Below, piece after piece: positions 54,402 to 62,140 of a stretch of 64,000 bases of DNA. Numbering within the stretch: position 1 is the first letter of the stretch; each line of letters starts with the position of its first letter. The stretch covers positions 5,146,001-5,210,000 of the forward strand of contig OZ247499.1 of assembly GCA_965233625.1 (NCBI GenBank), read 5' to 3'. This DNA is from G965233625 sp965233625. GTDB lineage: Bacteria; Planctomycetota; Planctomycetia; Pirellulales; Pirellulaceae. The notes below the pieces were generated by a model. That model saw only the letters and a program-made list of their open reading frames with translations, made no database searches and was not told where the DNA came from. The position numbers and the translations under genes are program-made.

Positions 54402-55358
54402 ATGAGAAAAATCGCCGCGAGAAAAATCGCTGCCGCGTTGCTTTCCGCCGTTTTCGTTTGCATCTTCACGGCTCATGCATGGGCCGCGGAAGCCGGGGCG
54501 ATCAAGCATTCATTCCTGGGGGTTGGTAAGGCCAATCAGGTGGTCATCGTTGGTGAAGACGGCGAGGTCGAGTGGCGATTTGCAAAACCGGCTAGCGATG
54601 GCTGGGTGCTGCCCAACGGAAATGTGCTGCTGGCCCTGTATCCCACCAAGGGTTTCCCCGGCGGCGGTGTGGTCGAGGTGGAACGTAAGACGAAGAAGAT
54701 CGTCTTCTCTTACAAGGCTCCGCAGAAAGAGATCAGCACGGTCGTGCCGTTAGAAAACGGCAACCTGCTTGTCGCGGAACTAGGGCCGGAGCCACGCGCT
54801 GTGGAGATCAACCGCAAGGGCGAAGTGTTAAAGACAACGCCGCTGGCCTGCCAGAAGAAGAACACGCACATGCAGACGCGGATGTTGCGCGTGCTGCCCA
54901 ATGGCAACTACATCGCGCCGCATCTGCTGGATTTTGCCGTGAAGGAATATAAGCCCGAATCCGGCGAGGTCGTGAAGTCCTTTCCCACCGATGACCGGGG
55001 CCGCAACAAACGCGACTGGCCCTTTACCGCGATCCGTTTGAAGAACGGCAACACGCTAATCGGCTGCACGAATGGCAACCGCGTGATCGAAGTCGATGGC
55101 GCCGGCAAGATCGTCTGGAGTGTGACCAACGAAGACCTCGGCGAAAAGCTGCTGGACGACGCCTGCGGTGTGCAGCGTCTGCCTAATGGCAACACGGTTA
55201 TCACCAGCTATCACGCCAAAGGCGACAGCGTGAAACTGCTGGAAGTCACGCGCGATAAGAAGGTCGTGTGGCGATACAGCGGTATGAACGCAGGCTTCCA
55301 CCACTTTCAGATTCTGACCACTAACGGGCAGCCGGTTACGCCTGCCACGCTGAAGTAA
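54402..55358 (+). CDS. Secreted beta-propeller protein
   Basis: A 318-residue protein with a signal peptide (1-28). Blades recur with the phrase LPNGN or LENGN/LKNGN about every 45 residues (WVLPNGNVLLA, VPLENGNLLVA, RVLPNGNYIA, RLKNGNTLIG, RLPNGNTVIT), each followed by an 'E-x-D/N-x-x-G' turn. This is the arylsulfotransferase/PQQ-like propeller type seen in planctomycetes; activity unknown. It begins 22 bases before the hydrolase fusion and may be co-transcribed with it. Confidence 0.8.
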   Translation: MRKIAARKIAAALLSAVFVCIFTAHAWAAEAGAIKHSFLGVGKANQVVIVGEDGEVEWRFAKPASDGWVLPNGNVLLALYPTKGFPGGGVVEVERKTKKIVFSYKAPQKEISTVVPLENGNLLVAELGPEPRAVEINRKGEVLKTTPLACQKKNTHMQTRMLRVLPNGNYIAPHLLDFAVKEYKPESGEVVKSFPTDDRGRNKRDWPFTAIRLKNGNTLIGCTNGNRVIEVDGAGKIVWSVTNEDLGEKLLDDACGVQRLPNGNTVITSYHAKGDSVKLLEVTRDKKVVWRYSGMNAGFHHFQILTTNGQPVTPATLK

Positions 55359-55380
55359 CAGCACATTCAAGGGCAACACA

Positions 55381-56859
55381 ATGGACGCGGAAGTTGCATG
55401 CGGAGGTTGCGGGCAGCGCTTTGCGGCTGCGCCTCATTTATGGGGAACGCAAGTCGCCTGCCCGAGTTGTCAGGCGACCATCGACGTGCCCGACTTTGAG
55501 ACGCGGCAGATCTCGCGCGACGCGGCGCAGGCGGTGCAGCAACCGGCAGCAGCAGAATCTGTCTTCGCGCCCATCGAAGTGCATTGCGGCGGATGCCGGC
55601 AACGCTTTGCGGCGCCACCCAGTCTGGCGGGCGAAACGGTCGCCTGTCCTTCGTGTCAGAATGCCATCACCGTGCCCTTGAAGCCGCCGCCGGTCCGCCA
55701 CCATCAAGACCGGACGGAGCAGCCGCACGACTGGTTCTCTGAACAGGTTGCGCATTCACAGGCCGCGCCGGTCGTCGGCTTTATCAATACCGATGGCACG
55801 TTAGGCCCGGTCCCGGCGATGGCCAAACGCCCGGCGCTGCAATCCGACCGCTATATCGATGAGCAGGCCAACCGCCGTCAGCAACGCACCATCGCGCTGG
55901 TCGTGGGTGGCATTGTGCTGCTGGCCGCGTTGCCGTTTCTGCTGTATGGCATCGTGCTGGCCAGTGGTTACTTCTTTACGAATTACGTCACGTATTCTTC
56001 AACGCCGTTCGACGTTGCCAGCGTTCCACCGCCCCCATTGCCCACGCGGCCAGCGTTCATGCAGCTTGAACCCGGCGTGCTGATTGCCCGTCCTTCAACA
56101 GGCGTGCCACGCGGCAAACCGGGCGGACGCAGCCGGCTGTACATCTATCTGCCTGAAGGGCGGCATGCGGCCGAATCGCTGGGGTGCGTGTTCATTGCGC
56201 CCGCCGGCGCCACGGTGCTGACCGGGATGGAGCTTGGTTCGGGCGATCAGCCAGAGCATCTGCCTTATGTCCGCGCGGGTTACGCCGTGGTGGCATACGA
56301 AGTTGATGGCTATCCCGGTCCGCTGGAGAATGTGACCGACGAACAGTTCGGCAACGCTTACCTTAAGTATCGCGATTCCATGGCCGGGCTGGTCAACGCC
56401 CGCAACGCCATCGACTTCGCCCTGGCCACATTGCCGGAAGTGAATCCCAACCGGCTGTACGCTGCCGGTCATAGTTCCGCGGGCAAGCAGGCATTGCTGC
56501 TGGCCGAGCACGAACCGCGGCTGGCAGGCTGCCTGGCATATGCCCCGGTCAGCGACGTGGTTTCCAACTCGCGCGAACAGTCCGCCGCGCTGCTTTATGT
56601 GGCGCCGGGGTGCGGTGCGTTTTTGAAGAAGAGTTCGCCGCGCACGCACGAAGCATCTTTGAACTGCCCCATTTTCCTGTTCCACGCGACGGGCGACGAC
56701 GTGATCCCCTTCGCCGAGTCCGAAGCCTTCGCAGCAAGACTGCAATCGCAAGGCAAACAGGTGGAGTTCTCGGTCTTCGAAGGCGGTGATCACTATAGCC
56801 CGATGATCTCGGCCGGCATCCCCCGCGGCATCAACTGGCTGCAGTCGCTGCCACGTTAG
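55381..56859 (+). CDS. Zinc-ribbon, transmembrane, alpha/beta-hydrolase fusion protein
   Basis: A 492-residue protein with an unusual order. Two similar zinc-ribbon copies at the N-terminus (CGGCGQRFAA...CPSC at 7-30; CGGCRQRFAA...CPSC at 69-92), a hydrophilic linker, one transmembrane segment (about 180-202), then an alpha/beta hydrolase from about 245: nucleophile in GHSSAG (Ser365), Asp in HATGDDVIPF and His in FEGGDHYSP. The ribbons would face the cytoplasm and the hydrolase the periplasm. Substrate unknown. A B-type repeat and the convergent serA follow. Confidence 0.85.
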   Translation: MDAEVACGGCGQRFAAAPHLWGTQVACPSCQATIDVPDFETRQISRDAAQAVQQPAAAESVFAPIEVHCGGCRQRFAAPPSLAGETVACPSCQNAITVPLKPPPVRHHQDRTEQPHDWFSEQVAHSQAAPVVGFINTDGTLGPVPAMAKRPALQSDRYIDEQANRRQQRTIALVVGGIVLLAALPFLLYGIVLASGYFFTNYVTYSSTPFDVASVPPPPLPTRPAFMQLEPGVLIARPSTGVPRGKPGGRSRLYIYLPEGRHAAESLGCVFIAPAGATVLTGMELGSGDQPEHLPYVRAGYAVVAYEVDGYPGPLENVTDEQFGNAYLKYRDSMAGLVNARNAIDFALATLPEVNPNRLYAAGHSSAGKQALLLAEHEPRLAGCLAYAPVSDVVSNSREQSAALLYVAPGCGAFLKKSSPRTHEASLNCPIFLFHATGDDVIPFAESEAFAARLQSQGKQVEFSVFEGGDHYSPMISAGIPRGINWLQSLPR

Positions 56860-56913
56860 CGCGCTGGATTCATTTTGTAGCCGGCTGCGCGTTCACGAAA
56901 GATGGATACTGTG

Positions 56914-56952
56914 CCCCCTCACCCTAACCCTCTCCCCGGTGGGGGGAGGGGA
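56914..56952. repeat. Repeat family B, copy 3
   Basis: CCCCTCACCCTAACCCTCTC followed by GGTGGGGGGAGGGG, the inverse orientation of copies 1 and 2. It lies between the convergent hydrolase and serA genes. Confidence 0.75.
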
Positions 56953-56965
56953 CAGAAATTGGCTA

Positions 56966-58597
56966 TTAGCCAAGCCATGCTGGAAGCTTGCCGCGTGGTG
57001 GTAGATGGACGACGCAGGCGGTGTTGATGGCTTCGTGCTGCGTCATCTCGTCGAGTACGTCCTGGGGCGGCGCCGAGTCTACGTTCAGCACGCCCACGGC
57101 TGCGCCACCGGGTTTGTCGTCGGTTCGTCCGACCGACATCTGCGCGATGTTCACGTTGTTGCGGCCGCAAGTAGCGCCGACACTGCCGATGATGCCTGGC
57201 ACATCGTTGTGGGTGAAGATCAGCAGAATGCCGTCGAGATAAGCTTCCAGCTGATAATCATTCAGCCGCACCAGGCGCGGCATGCCGCTGCCAAACAGCG
57301 TACCGGCAGCGGTCATCTGGCGGCCGTCGCCTTCCAGCGTGGCTTCAATCGTGGAGCTGAACGCCTGCGATTCGCTGCGGCTTTCGATGGCGATATTCAC
57401 TCCGCGGCTCTTGAGTAGCACTTCCGCGTTCACAATGTTGGCGGGCGTGTCGAGCATGTGGTCCAGCAGCCCGGCGCAGAACGAAGATGTCAGCAGCCGC
57501 GTATCTTTTTCGCTGACTTCGCCCCGGTAGCTCAACGTGCATTGCGAAGGGGCGCCGCCGTGCCACTGACCCAGCAGCATGCCCAGGCGGTAAGCCACGT
57601 TCAGATAGCCACGAAGTTCCGACAGCGTTTCCGGCGCCAGCGCGGCTGTGTTCACGGCGTTGCGGATTTCGCCCGTGTCCAGATACTTCAGCAGCGTCTC
57701 GACCGCTTCCACAGAAACCTGCGTCTGCGCCTCTTCGGTGCTGGCGCCAAGATGCGGCGTGCACAGCACGTTCTTCATGCCAAACAATGGCGAATCCGTG
57801 CACGGCTCGTTCTCGAAAACATCCAGGGCGACGCCGCCCAGCTTGCCGCTTTCGAGGCCTTTGACCAAAGCTGCTTCGTTATAGATGCCGCCGCGGGCAC
57901 AGTTGATCAGACGGGCGCCGGGCTTGATGCGGGCGATCGCGTCGTCGTCGATCAGGTCTTTGGTTTCGGGCGTCAGCGGCACGTGGACCGTGAGGTAATC
58001 GATTTCGCCCAGCACTTCATCCACGGTTTCGAAACGCTCTACACCCAGCTCTTCAGCGCGGGCTTTAGAGAGATACGGGTCGATAGCCAGCACACGCATC
58101 TGGAAGGCTTTGGCGCGTTTGGCGAATTCCGCGCCGATACGGCCCAGCCCGACCACGCCAAGCGTTTTGCCGGCCAGTTGGGCGCCCTGGTTGGACTTCT
58201 TATCCCACTTGCCATCCAGCAGCGAATGATACGCCGGCGCCACATTCCGCGAGAGCGCCATCATCAGCGTGAAGGCGTGCTCGGCCGTGCTAACGGTGTT
58301 GCCATCGGGCGTGTTCATCACCACGATGCCCAGGCGGGTGGCCGCTTCGCTGTTGATATTGTCGGTGCCCACGCCGGCGCGGACGATCGCTTTCAGGCGG
58401 GTGTTACCTTCCAGAATTTCTGGCGTGATGGTCACACCGCTACGGCAGACGGCGCCATCGTACTGGTTGAGCGCTTCGCGAAGTTCTTCGCCCTTCAGCC
58501 CCACGCGTTCATCGTAGGTAACACCATGTTCTTTGGCGGCCTGGAGCAGTTGAAGCCCTTCCGGGGCAAGCTGGTCAAGTACGATAACGCTTGGCAT
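56966..58597 (-). CDS. serA: D-3-phosphoglycerate dehydrogenase
   Basis: A 543-residue long-form enzyme, the first step of serine synthesis. TLGVVGLGRIGAEFA is the NAD-binding loop, NCARGGIYNEAAL and FENEPCTDSPLF the 2-hydroxyacid dehydrogenase motifs, HLGASTEEAQ the catalytic His region; the C-terminus has an ASB domain and an ACT domain (GILLIFTHNDVPGIIGSVG) for feedback by serine. It follows serC on the same strand with a B-type repeat between. Confidence 0.96.
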   Translation of the reverse strand: MPSVIVLDQLAPEGLQLLQAAKEHGVTYDERVGLKGEELREALNQYDGAVCRSGVTITPEILEGNTRLKAIVRAGVGTDNINSEAATRLGIVVMNTPDGNTVSTAEHAFTLMMALSRNVAPAYHSLLDGKWDKKSNQGAQLAGKTLGVVGLGRIGAEFAKRAKAFQMRVLAIDPYLSKARAEELGVERFETVDEVLGEIDYLTVHVPLTPETKDLIDDDAIARIKPGARLINCARGGIYNEAALVKGLESGKLGGVALDVFENEPCTDSPLFGMKNVLCTPHLGASTEEAQTQVSVEAVETLLKYLDTGEIRNAVNTAALAPETLSELRGYLNVAYRLGMLLGQWHGGAPSQCTLSYRGEVSEKDTRLLTSSFCAGLLDHMLDTPANIVNAEVLLKSRGVNIAIESRSESQAFSSTIEATLEGDGRQMTAAGTLFGSGMPRLVRLNDYQLEAYLDGILLIFTHNDVPGIIGSVGATCGRNNVNIAQMSVGRTDDKPGGAAVGVLNVDSAPPQDVLDEMTQHEAINTACVVHLPPRGKLPAWLG

Positions 58598-58722
58598 GAA
58601 TCGTGTCTCTTTTGTTCCGTGCCCCTGCCTCGCTGGGGTGAGGGGAAGCGGTTTTTATGTCTTGTTGTTGAGTGACGAGGGTGAACTGGCCGTTGGGAAA
58701 TTGATCAATGATTCAACAGAAT

Positions 58723-58762
58723 CCCCTCACCCTAACCCTCTCCCCAAAAGGGGCGAGGGGAC
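58723..58762. repeat. Repeat family B, copy 4
   Basis: CCCCTCACCCTAACCCTCTC then AAAAGGGGCGAGGGG, between serC and serA. A degenerate relative (58618-58652, GCCCCTGCCTCGCTGGGGTG) lies close by. Confidence 0.75.
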
Positions 58763-58768
58763 GAAGTT

Positions 58769-59872
58769 CTAACCGTTCTTTGCGGCAAAGTCGTTCATAA
58801 AATCACGCAGGGCTTCAACGCCGGCGACGGGCATGGCGTTGTAGATCGAAGCACGGATGCCGCCCACACTGCGGTGCCCTTTGATGCTGGCCAGGTTGTG
58901 GGAAGCTGCCTGCGAGATGAATTCTGTTTCCAGATCTTTGTTAGGCAGCGTGAAGGTGACGTTCATGATCGAACGGCAGTCCGGCTTGGCGTGGCCCGTG
59001 TAAAAACCGTTGCTGTTGTCGATGGCGTCGTACAGCAACGCGGCTTTGCTCTTGTTCTGGTCGAACATCGCGTCCAGGCCGCCGACGTCGTTCTGCAGCC
59101 ACTTAATCACCAGACCCATGATGTAAATGCCAAAGGTCGGCGGTGTGTTGAACAGCGAGTCGTTGGCCGCGTGCTCTTTGTAGTTCAGGTAGCCGGGCAG
59201 CGAATCCTGGCTCCGCTCGAGCAGGTCTTCCCGGATGATCGCCACCGTCACGCCTGCGGGTCCGGCGTTCTTCTGGGCACAGGCGTAAATCAGCCCGTAT
59301 TTTTCGACCGGCAGCGGACGGCACAGGAAGTCTGAAGAAGCGTCGCAGATCAGCGGGGCGCCGCCGGCATCTGGCTCGTCCAGGAACTGCACGCCCTGGA
59401 TGGTTTCGTTGGAGGTGAAGTAGGTATACGCGGAGTTCTCCGCCACTTCATAATCGCCCTTGGCAGGCAGATTGGAGTAGTTGCCCTCTTTGCCATTCCA
59501 CACAATTTTCGCGTCGCCCACTTTGGCCGCTTCGGCAAACGCCTTGCTGCCCCACGATCCGGTAACCAGGTACGAAGCCGTCTGCCCGGCGCCAAGCAGG
59601 TTCATCGGCACCATCGAGAATTGCAGCCGGGAGCCGCCCTGCAGGAACACCACCTTATAACCGCTGGGAATGTTCAGCAGCGACGTCAGATCCGCGACAG
59701 CCGCTTCCAGAATCTCGCCAAACTGTTTGCTGCGGTGGCTGATTTCCAGGATCGAAGCCCCGGCGACCGGCAGGCACAGGAAGTCACGCTGCGCCTGCTC
59801 TAGCACAGGCAGCGGCAACGCCGCGGGACCTGCGGAGAAGTTAAAAACACGGTCAGTTGTAGTGGTGGGCAT
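58769..59872 (-). CDS. serC: Phosphoserine aminotransferase
   Basis: A 367-residue class-V aminotransferase, second step of serine synthesis. NFSAGPAALPLPVLEQ is the opening motif, SHRSKQF the substrate loop, and CAQKNAGPAGVTV holds the PLP-binding Lys. ATG 59872 is preferred over 59899; CGGAGTG precedes it. It comes before serA in the same direction. Confidence 0.95.
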   Translation of the reverse strand: MPTTTTDRVFNFSAGPAALPLPVLEQAQRDFLCLPVAGASILEISHRSKQFGEILEAAVADLTSLLNIPSGYKVVFLQGGSRLQFSMVPMNLLGAGQTASYLVTGSWGSKAFAEAAKVGDAKIVWNGKEGNYSNLPAKGDYEVAENSAYTYFTSNETIQGVQFLDEPDAGGAPLICDASSDFLCRPLPVEKYGLIYACAQKNAGPAGVTVAIIREDLLERSQDSLPGYLNYKEHAANDSLFNTPPTFGIYIMGLVIKWLQNDVGGLDAMFDQNKSKAALLYDAIDNSNGFYTGHAKPDCRSIMNVTFTLPNKDLETEFISQAASHNLASIKGHRSVGGIRASIYNAMPVAGVEALRDFMNDFAAKNG

Positions 59873-59959
59873 AAAAACACTCCGGCCAAAATGTGGCAAT
59901 TTGCAGCGATTTTACGCTTTCGACCCAGTTGTGAGAAGCGGGAGCGTACAGGCTGAAAG

Positions 59960-60640
59960 TTACGCTTCGGCTTCTTCAAAAACAAACGTGTGACCGCGGA
60001 CAGAAAAAGCCTGGCCCGGTGACAATGTAAACACGTGCCCGTCTTTTTGACCGCTGCTAACGGCAGTAACACGTGCGTGTGTATGAAGTTGCACGGTGAG
60101 TTGGTGGTTGTTGAGCCTGGCGGAAATGCCGCTCTGGGAGAAGAGCCGACACCAGACCAGGCTCCACGGACTGTCGTACATCTGCCCGAGACGCAACTCG
60201 CGCCGGTATGGTAGCTTCCAGCTGGGACGATCCTCGGATGAACCCTGCACGAGGCCAAGATGATAAACGTGCTGCCCCGTCGCGCACGCTTCGCAGAAGC
60301 CATCCTGTGCCGGCCGCCAACCCGTGTGCCACGCCCGCACAAAGGCAACGTTCGCCGCGGCGACTGCGTCGGCCAGACCGTAATATCGATCCGGAAGCAG
60401 TGCATACACCGCCGCAGGCAGCACATGCGCAGCTTCGTCTGGTTCATGCACTTTGCCGGTCCAGTCATACGACCAGATAGATTCCTGAGGCCGCCAGCCC
60501 ATGGCTCCGCAGAAGTCGCCGCTGCGAAAGACTTTCGCCCACGGATCGCCATGCTCTTCCAGCCAGTCGGCGTAGATCCGACGCTTTGTTTCGCTGGTGG
60601 GATCCTCCACAAGCGACGTCATGAGAGATTGTTGATTCAA
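59960..60640 (-). CDS. TIGR02996 domain protein with C-terminal FHA-like fold (copy 2)
   Basis: A 226-residue cytoplasmic protein. The TIGR02996 motif is clear at 1-42 (RRIYADWLEEHGDPWAKVFRSG); a middle region about 55-150 has the conserved phrase RAWHTGWRP; the C-terminal 75 residues resemble an FHA fold (ISARLNNHQLTVQLHT, TLSPGQAFSVRGHTFVFEE) but with fewer of the phosphopeptide residues than its paralogue at 60746. Third gene of a unit. Function unknown. Confidence 0.75.
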   Translation of the reverse strand: MNQQSLMTSLVEDPTSETKRRIYADWLEEHGDPWAKVFRSGDFCGAMGWRPQESIWSYDWTGKVHEPDEAAHVLPAAVYALLPDRYYGLADAVAAANVAFVRAWHTGWRPAQDGFCEACATGQHVYHLGLVQGSSEDRPSWKLPYRRELRLGQMYDSPWSLVWCRLFSQSGISARLNNHQLTVQLHTHARVTAVSSGQKDGHVFTLSPGQAFSVRGHTFVFEEAEA

Positions 60641-60745
60641 AGTTCTTTATGCACGCGAAGATGTTTGATACAGCCCATCGAACGCCAGCTATAGAGAAGG
60701 AACGCAAAGCAGACGCAGTGGTTCGGCAGGGGCACAGAAAACGAT

Positions 60746-61453
60746 TCAATTCTCGTGCACTTCTTCAAAACGGAACAACGTCTCGCCCACCTGGAAGGTT
60801 TCTCCTGGCGATAGCACGAGTCGCCGCTGTTCGGTTCCGTTGAATATGGCGGGGTGACGCGTGTTGGTGTGAACTTCGACGTGGAGCCGGTCAACCCGAA
60901 GGCACGCGCTGAAGTGGCTGCGTGACACGAAGCGGTCCCATAATATGGTGAGATGATTGTCCGGGCCGCGACCAGCCAGAAACGTGCGGTTGAAGATAAG
61001 CGGCCATGTTGATGTGTGTCTGGTTGCTTCCCGTGTGGCGACCAGTTGATACGCGGGGCCGCCGGGTAAGCGGACTTCGCCACGGCAGTCGGCCTGCGTG
61101 GGGCGCCAGCCGGTGCACCAGGCCTGGATGAAGGCGCGGTTTGCGGCAGCGATTGACTCTTGCGGGGTGAACTCGATGCCATTGGCCGCGTGGAAATCAG
61201 GCGGCAGCAAAGCGAAAACCGTGGCGGGCAACGCATACACGGCGTCGTGAGGAAGCACTGCGGCGTTTTCCCACGGCCCGGCCCAGACCGTGTCGTTGGG
61301 CCGCCAGTTCATTGCCGTGCAGAACTGCCCGCTGCGGAACACGCTCGCCCAGACATCGCCATGCTCTTCCAGCCAGTCGGCGTATGTCAGCCGCTGCATC
61401 TGGCTGTCTGGCTCTGCTGCCAGGGCGGTGAGTAATGGGTGAGTCTGGGGCAT
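60746..61453 (-). CDS. TIGR02996 domain protein with C-terminal FHA-like domain (copy 1)
   Basis: A 235-residue paralogue of the downstream gene. TIGR02996 at 1-42 (QRLTYADWLEEHGDVWASVF), the shared RAFIQAWCTGWRP block, and a C-terminal FHA-like domain whose SRSHFSA, HPAIFNGT and LVLSPGETFQVGETLFRF match the SR-x-H, NG and GD-I positions. FHA domains bind phosphothreonine; a link to the kinase at 22803 is only conjecture. It starts 10 bases after the small membrane protein gene. Confidence 0.78.
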   Translation of the reverse strand: MPQTHPLLTALAAEPDSQMQRLTYADWLEEHGDVWASVFRSGQFCTAMNWRPNDTVWAGPWENAAVLPHDAVYALPATVFALLPPDFHAANGIEFTPQESIAAANRAFIQAWCTGWRPTQADCRGEVRLPGGPAYQLVATREATRHTSTWPLIFNRTFLAGRGPDNHLTILWDRFVSRSHFSACLRVDRLHVEVHTNTRHPAIFNGTEQRRLVLSPGETFQVGETLFRFEEVHEN

Positions 61454-61463
61454 TCAAGCAACC

Positions 61464-61955
61464 TTAGTCCATCAGGTTGAACTTTTGAAAGATCCTGATG
61501 GCGTCCTGAAATTCGCGGTCGTCGACGGAAGAAGGCAACATAATGATCCGCTTCTGATCGGCGCCATGCTCGCAGAAGTGGACGATGAAATACGCGCGCG
61601 TTACACCAGTGCGTGGCGGATGCGGATCGATGCATTCAATGCAATCTGTCGCAATCTCAGAAGCGGCCGAATATTTGCGGCTTCTTAGTACACTGACGGC
61701 AATGAACGCACCCAACGCACCAAACAAAATGGTGGCTAAAACATTACCGTCCTTCCAGTAGAAAGCAGCAACCACCAGGGTAAGGAGCGACATTACCCCA
61801 TAGATGATGCGGATGCGCCAGATCGACTGACCTAAAATCAGGTTACTGAACTGGCCACGTATCCGTTCACGCCGGATAACGATCCGGTCTGCTGATACGA
61901 TGCACCTACCCGTTTTGGTGCGAAAGCTCTCGCTGCTGACTTCCGGCATCTGCAC
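61464..61955 (-). CDS. Small two-span membrane protein with PH-like halves
   Basis: A 163-residue protein. A hydrophilic beta region (about 10-45, TGRCIVSADRIVIRRERIRG) is followed by a transmembrane hairpin (about 50-68 and 72-92) and a second soluble part (100-160, YFIVHFCEHGADQKRIIMLPSS). The layout recalls bacterial PH-like domains split by a membrane hairpin, but no family is confirmed. First gene of the three-gene unit with the FHA-like pair. Confidence 0.7.
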   Translation of the reverse strand: MQMPEVSSESFRTKTGRCIVSADRIVIRRERIRGQFSNLILGQSIWRIRIIYGVMSLLTLVVAAFYWKDGNVLATILFGALGAFIAVSVLRSRKYSAASEIATDCIECIDPHPPRTGVTRAYFIVHFCEHGADQKRIIMLPSSVDDREFQDAIRIFQKFNLMD

Positions 61956-62140
61956 CTCTCTAGCGAACGATAAGCCGCGTATCTATTGCGGCAGCTCCGT
62001 CATTATGAACGATCCGGCGGGGGTAGATACAAGCTTCAACCGTGCCAGGAAATTCATAAGCTTGCGGCTGCGCTATTCACCGTGGGCGGCTGGTGGGTTA
62101 AGTTGAGGGGCTACGAACTTTCGTCCGGGGGGTAAGAACC

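Noticed and set aside
57458..58675. 405-codon frame antisense to serA
   Set aside because: serA is unambiguous; the antisense product has no family features.
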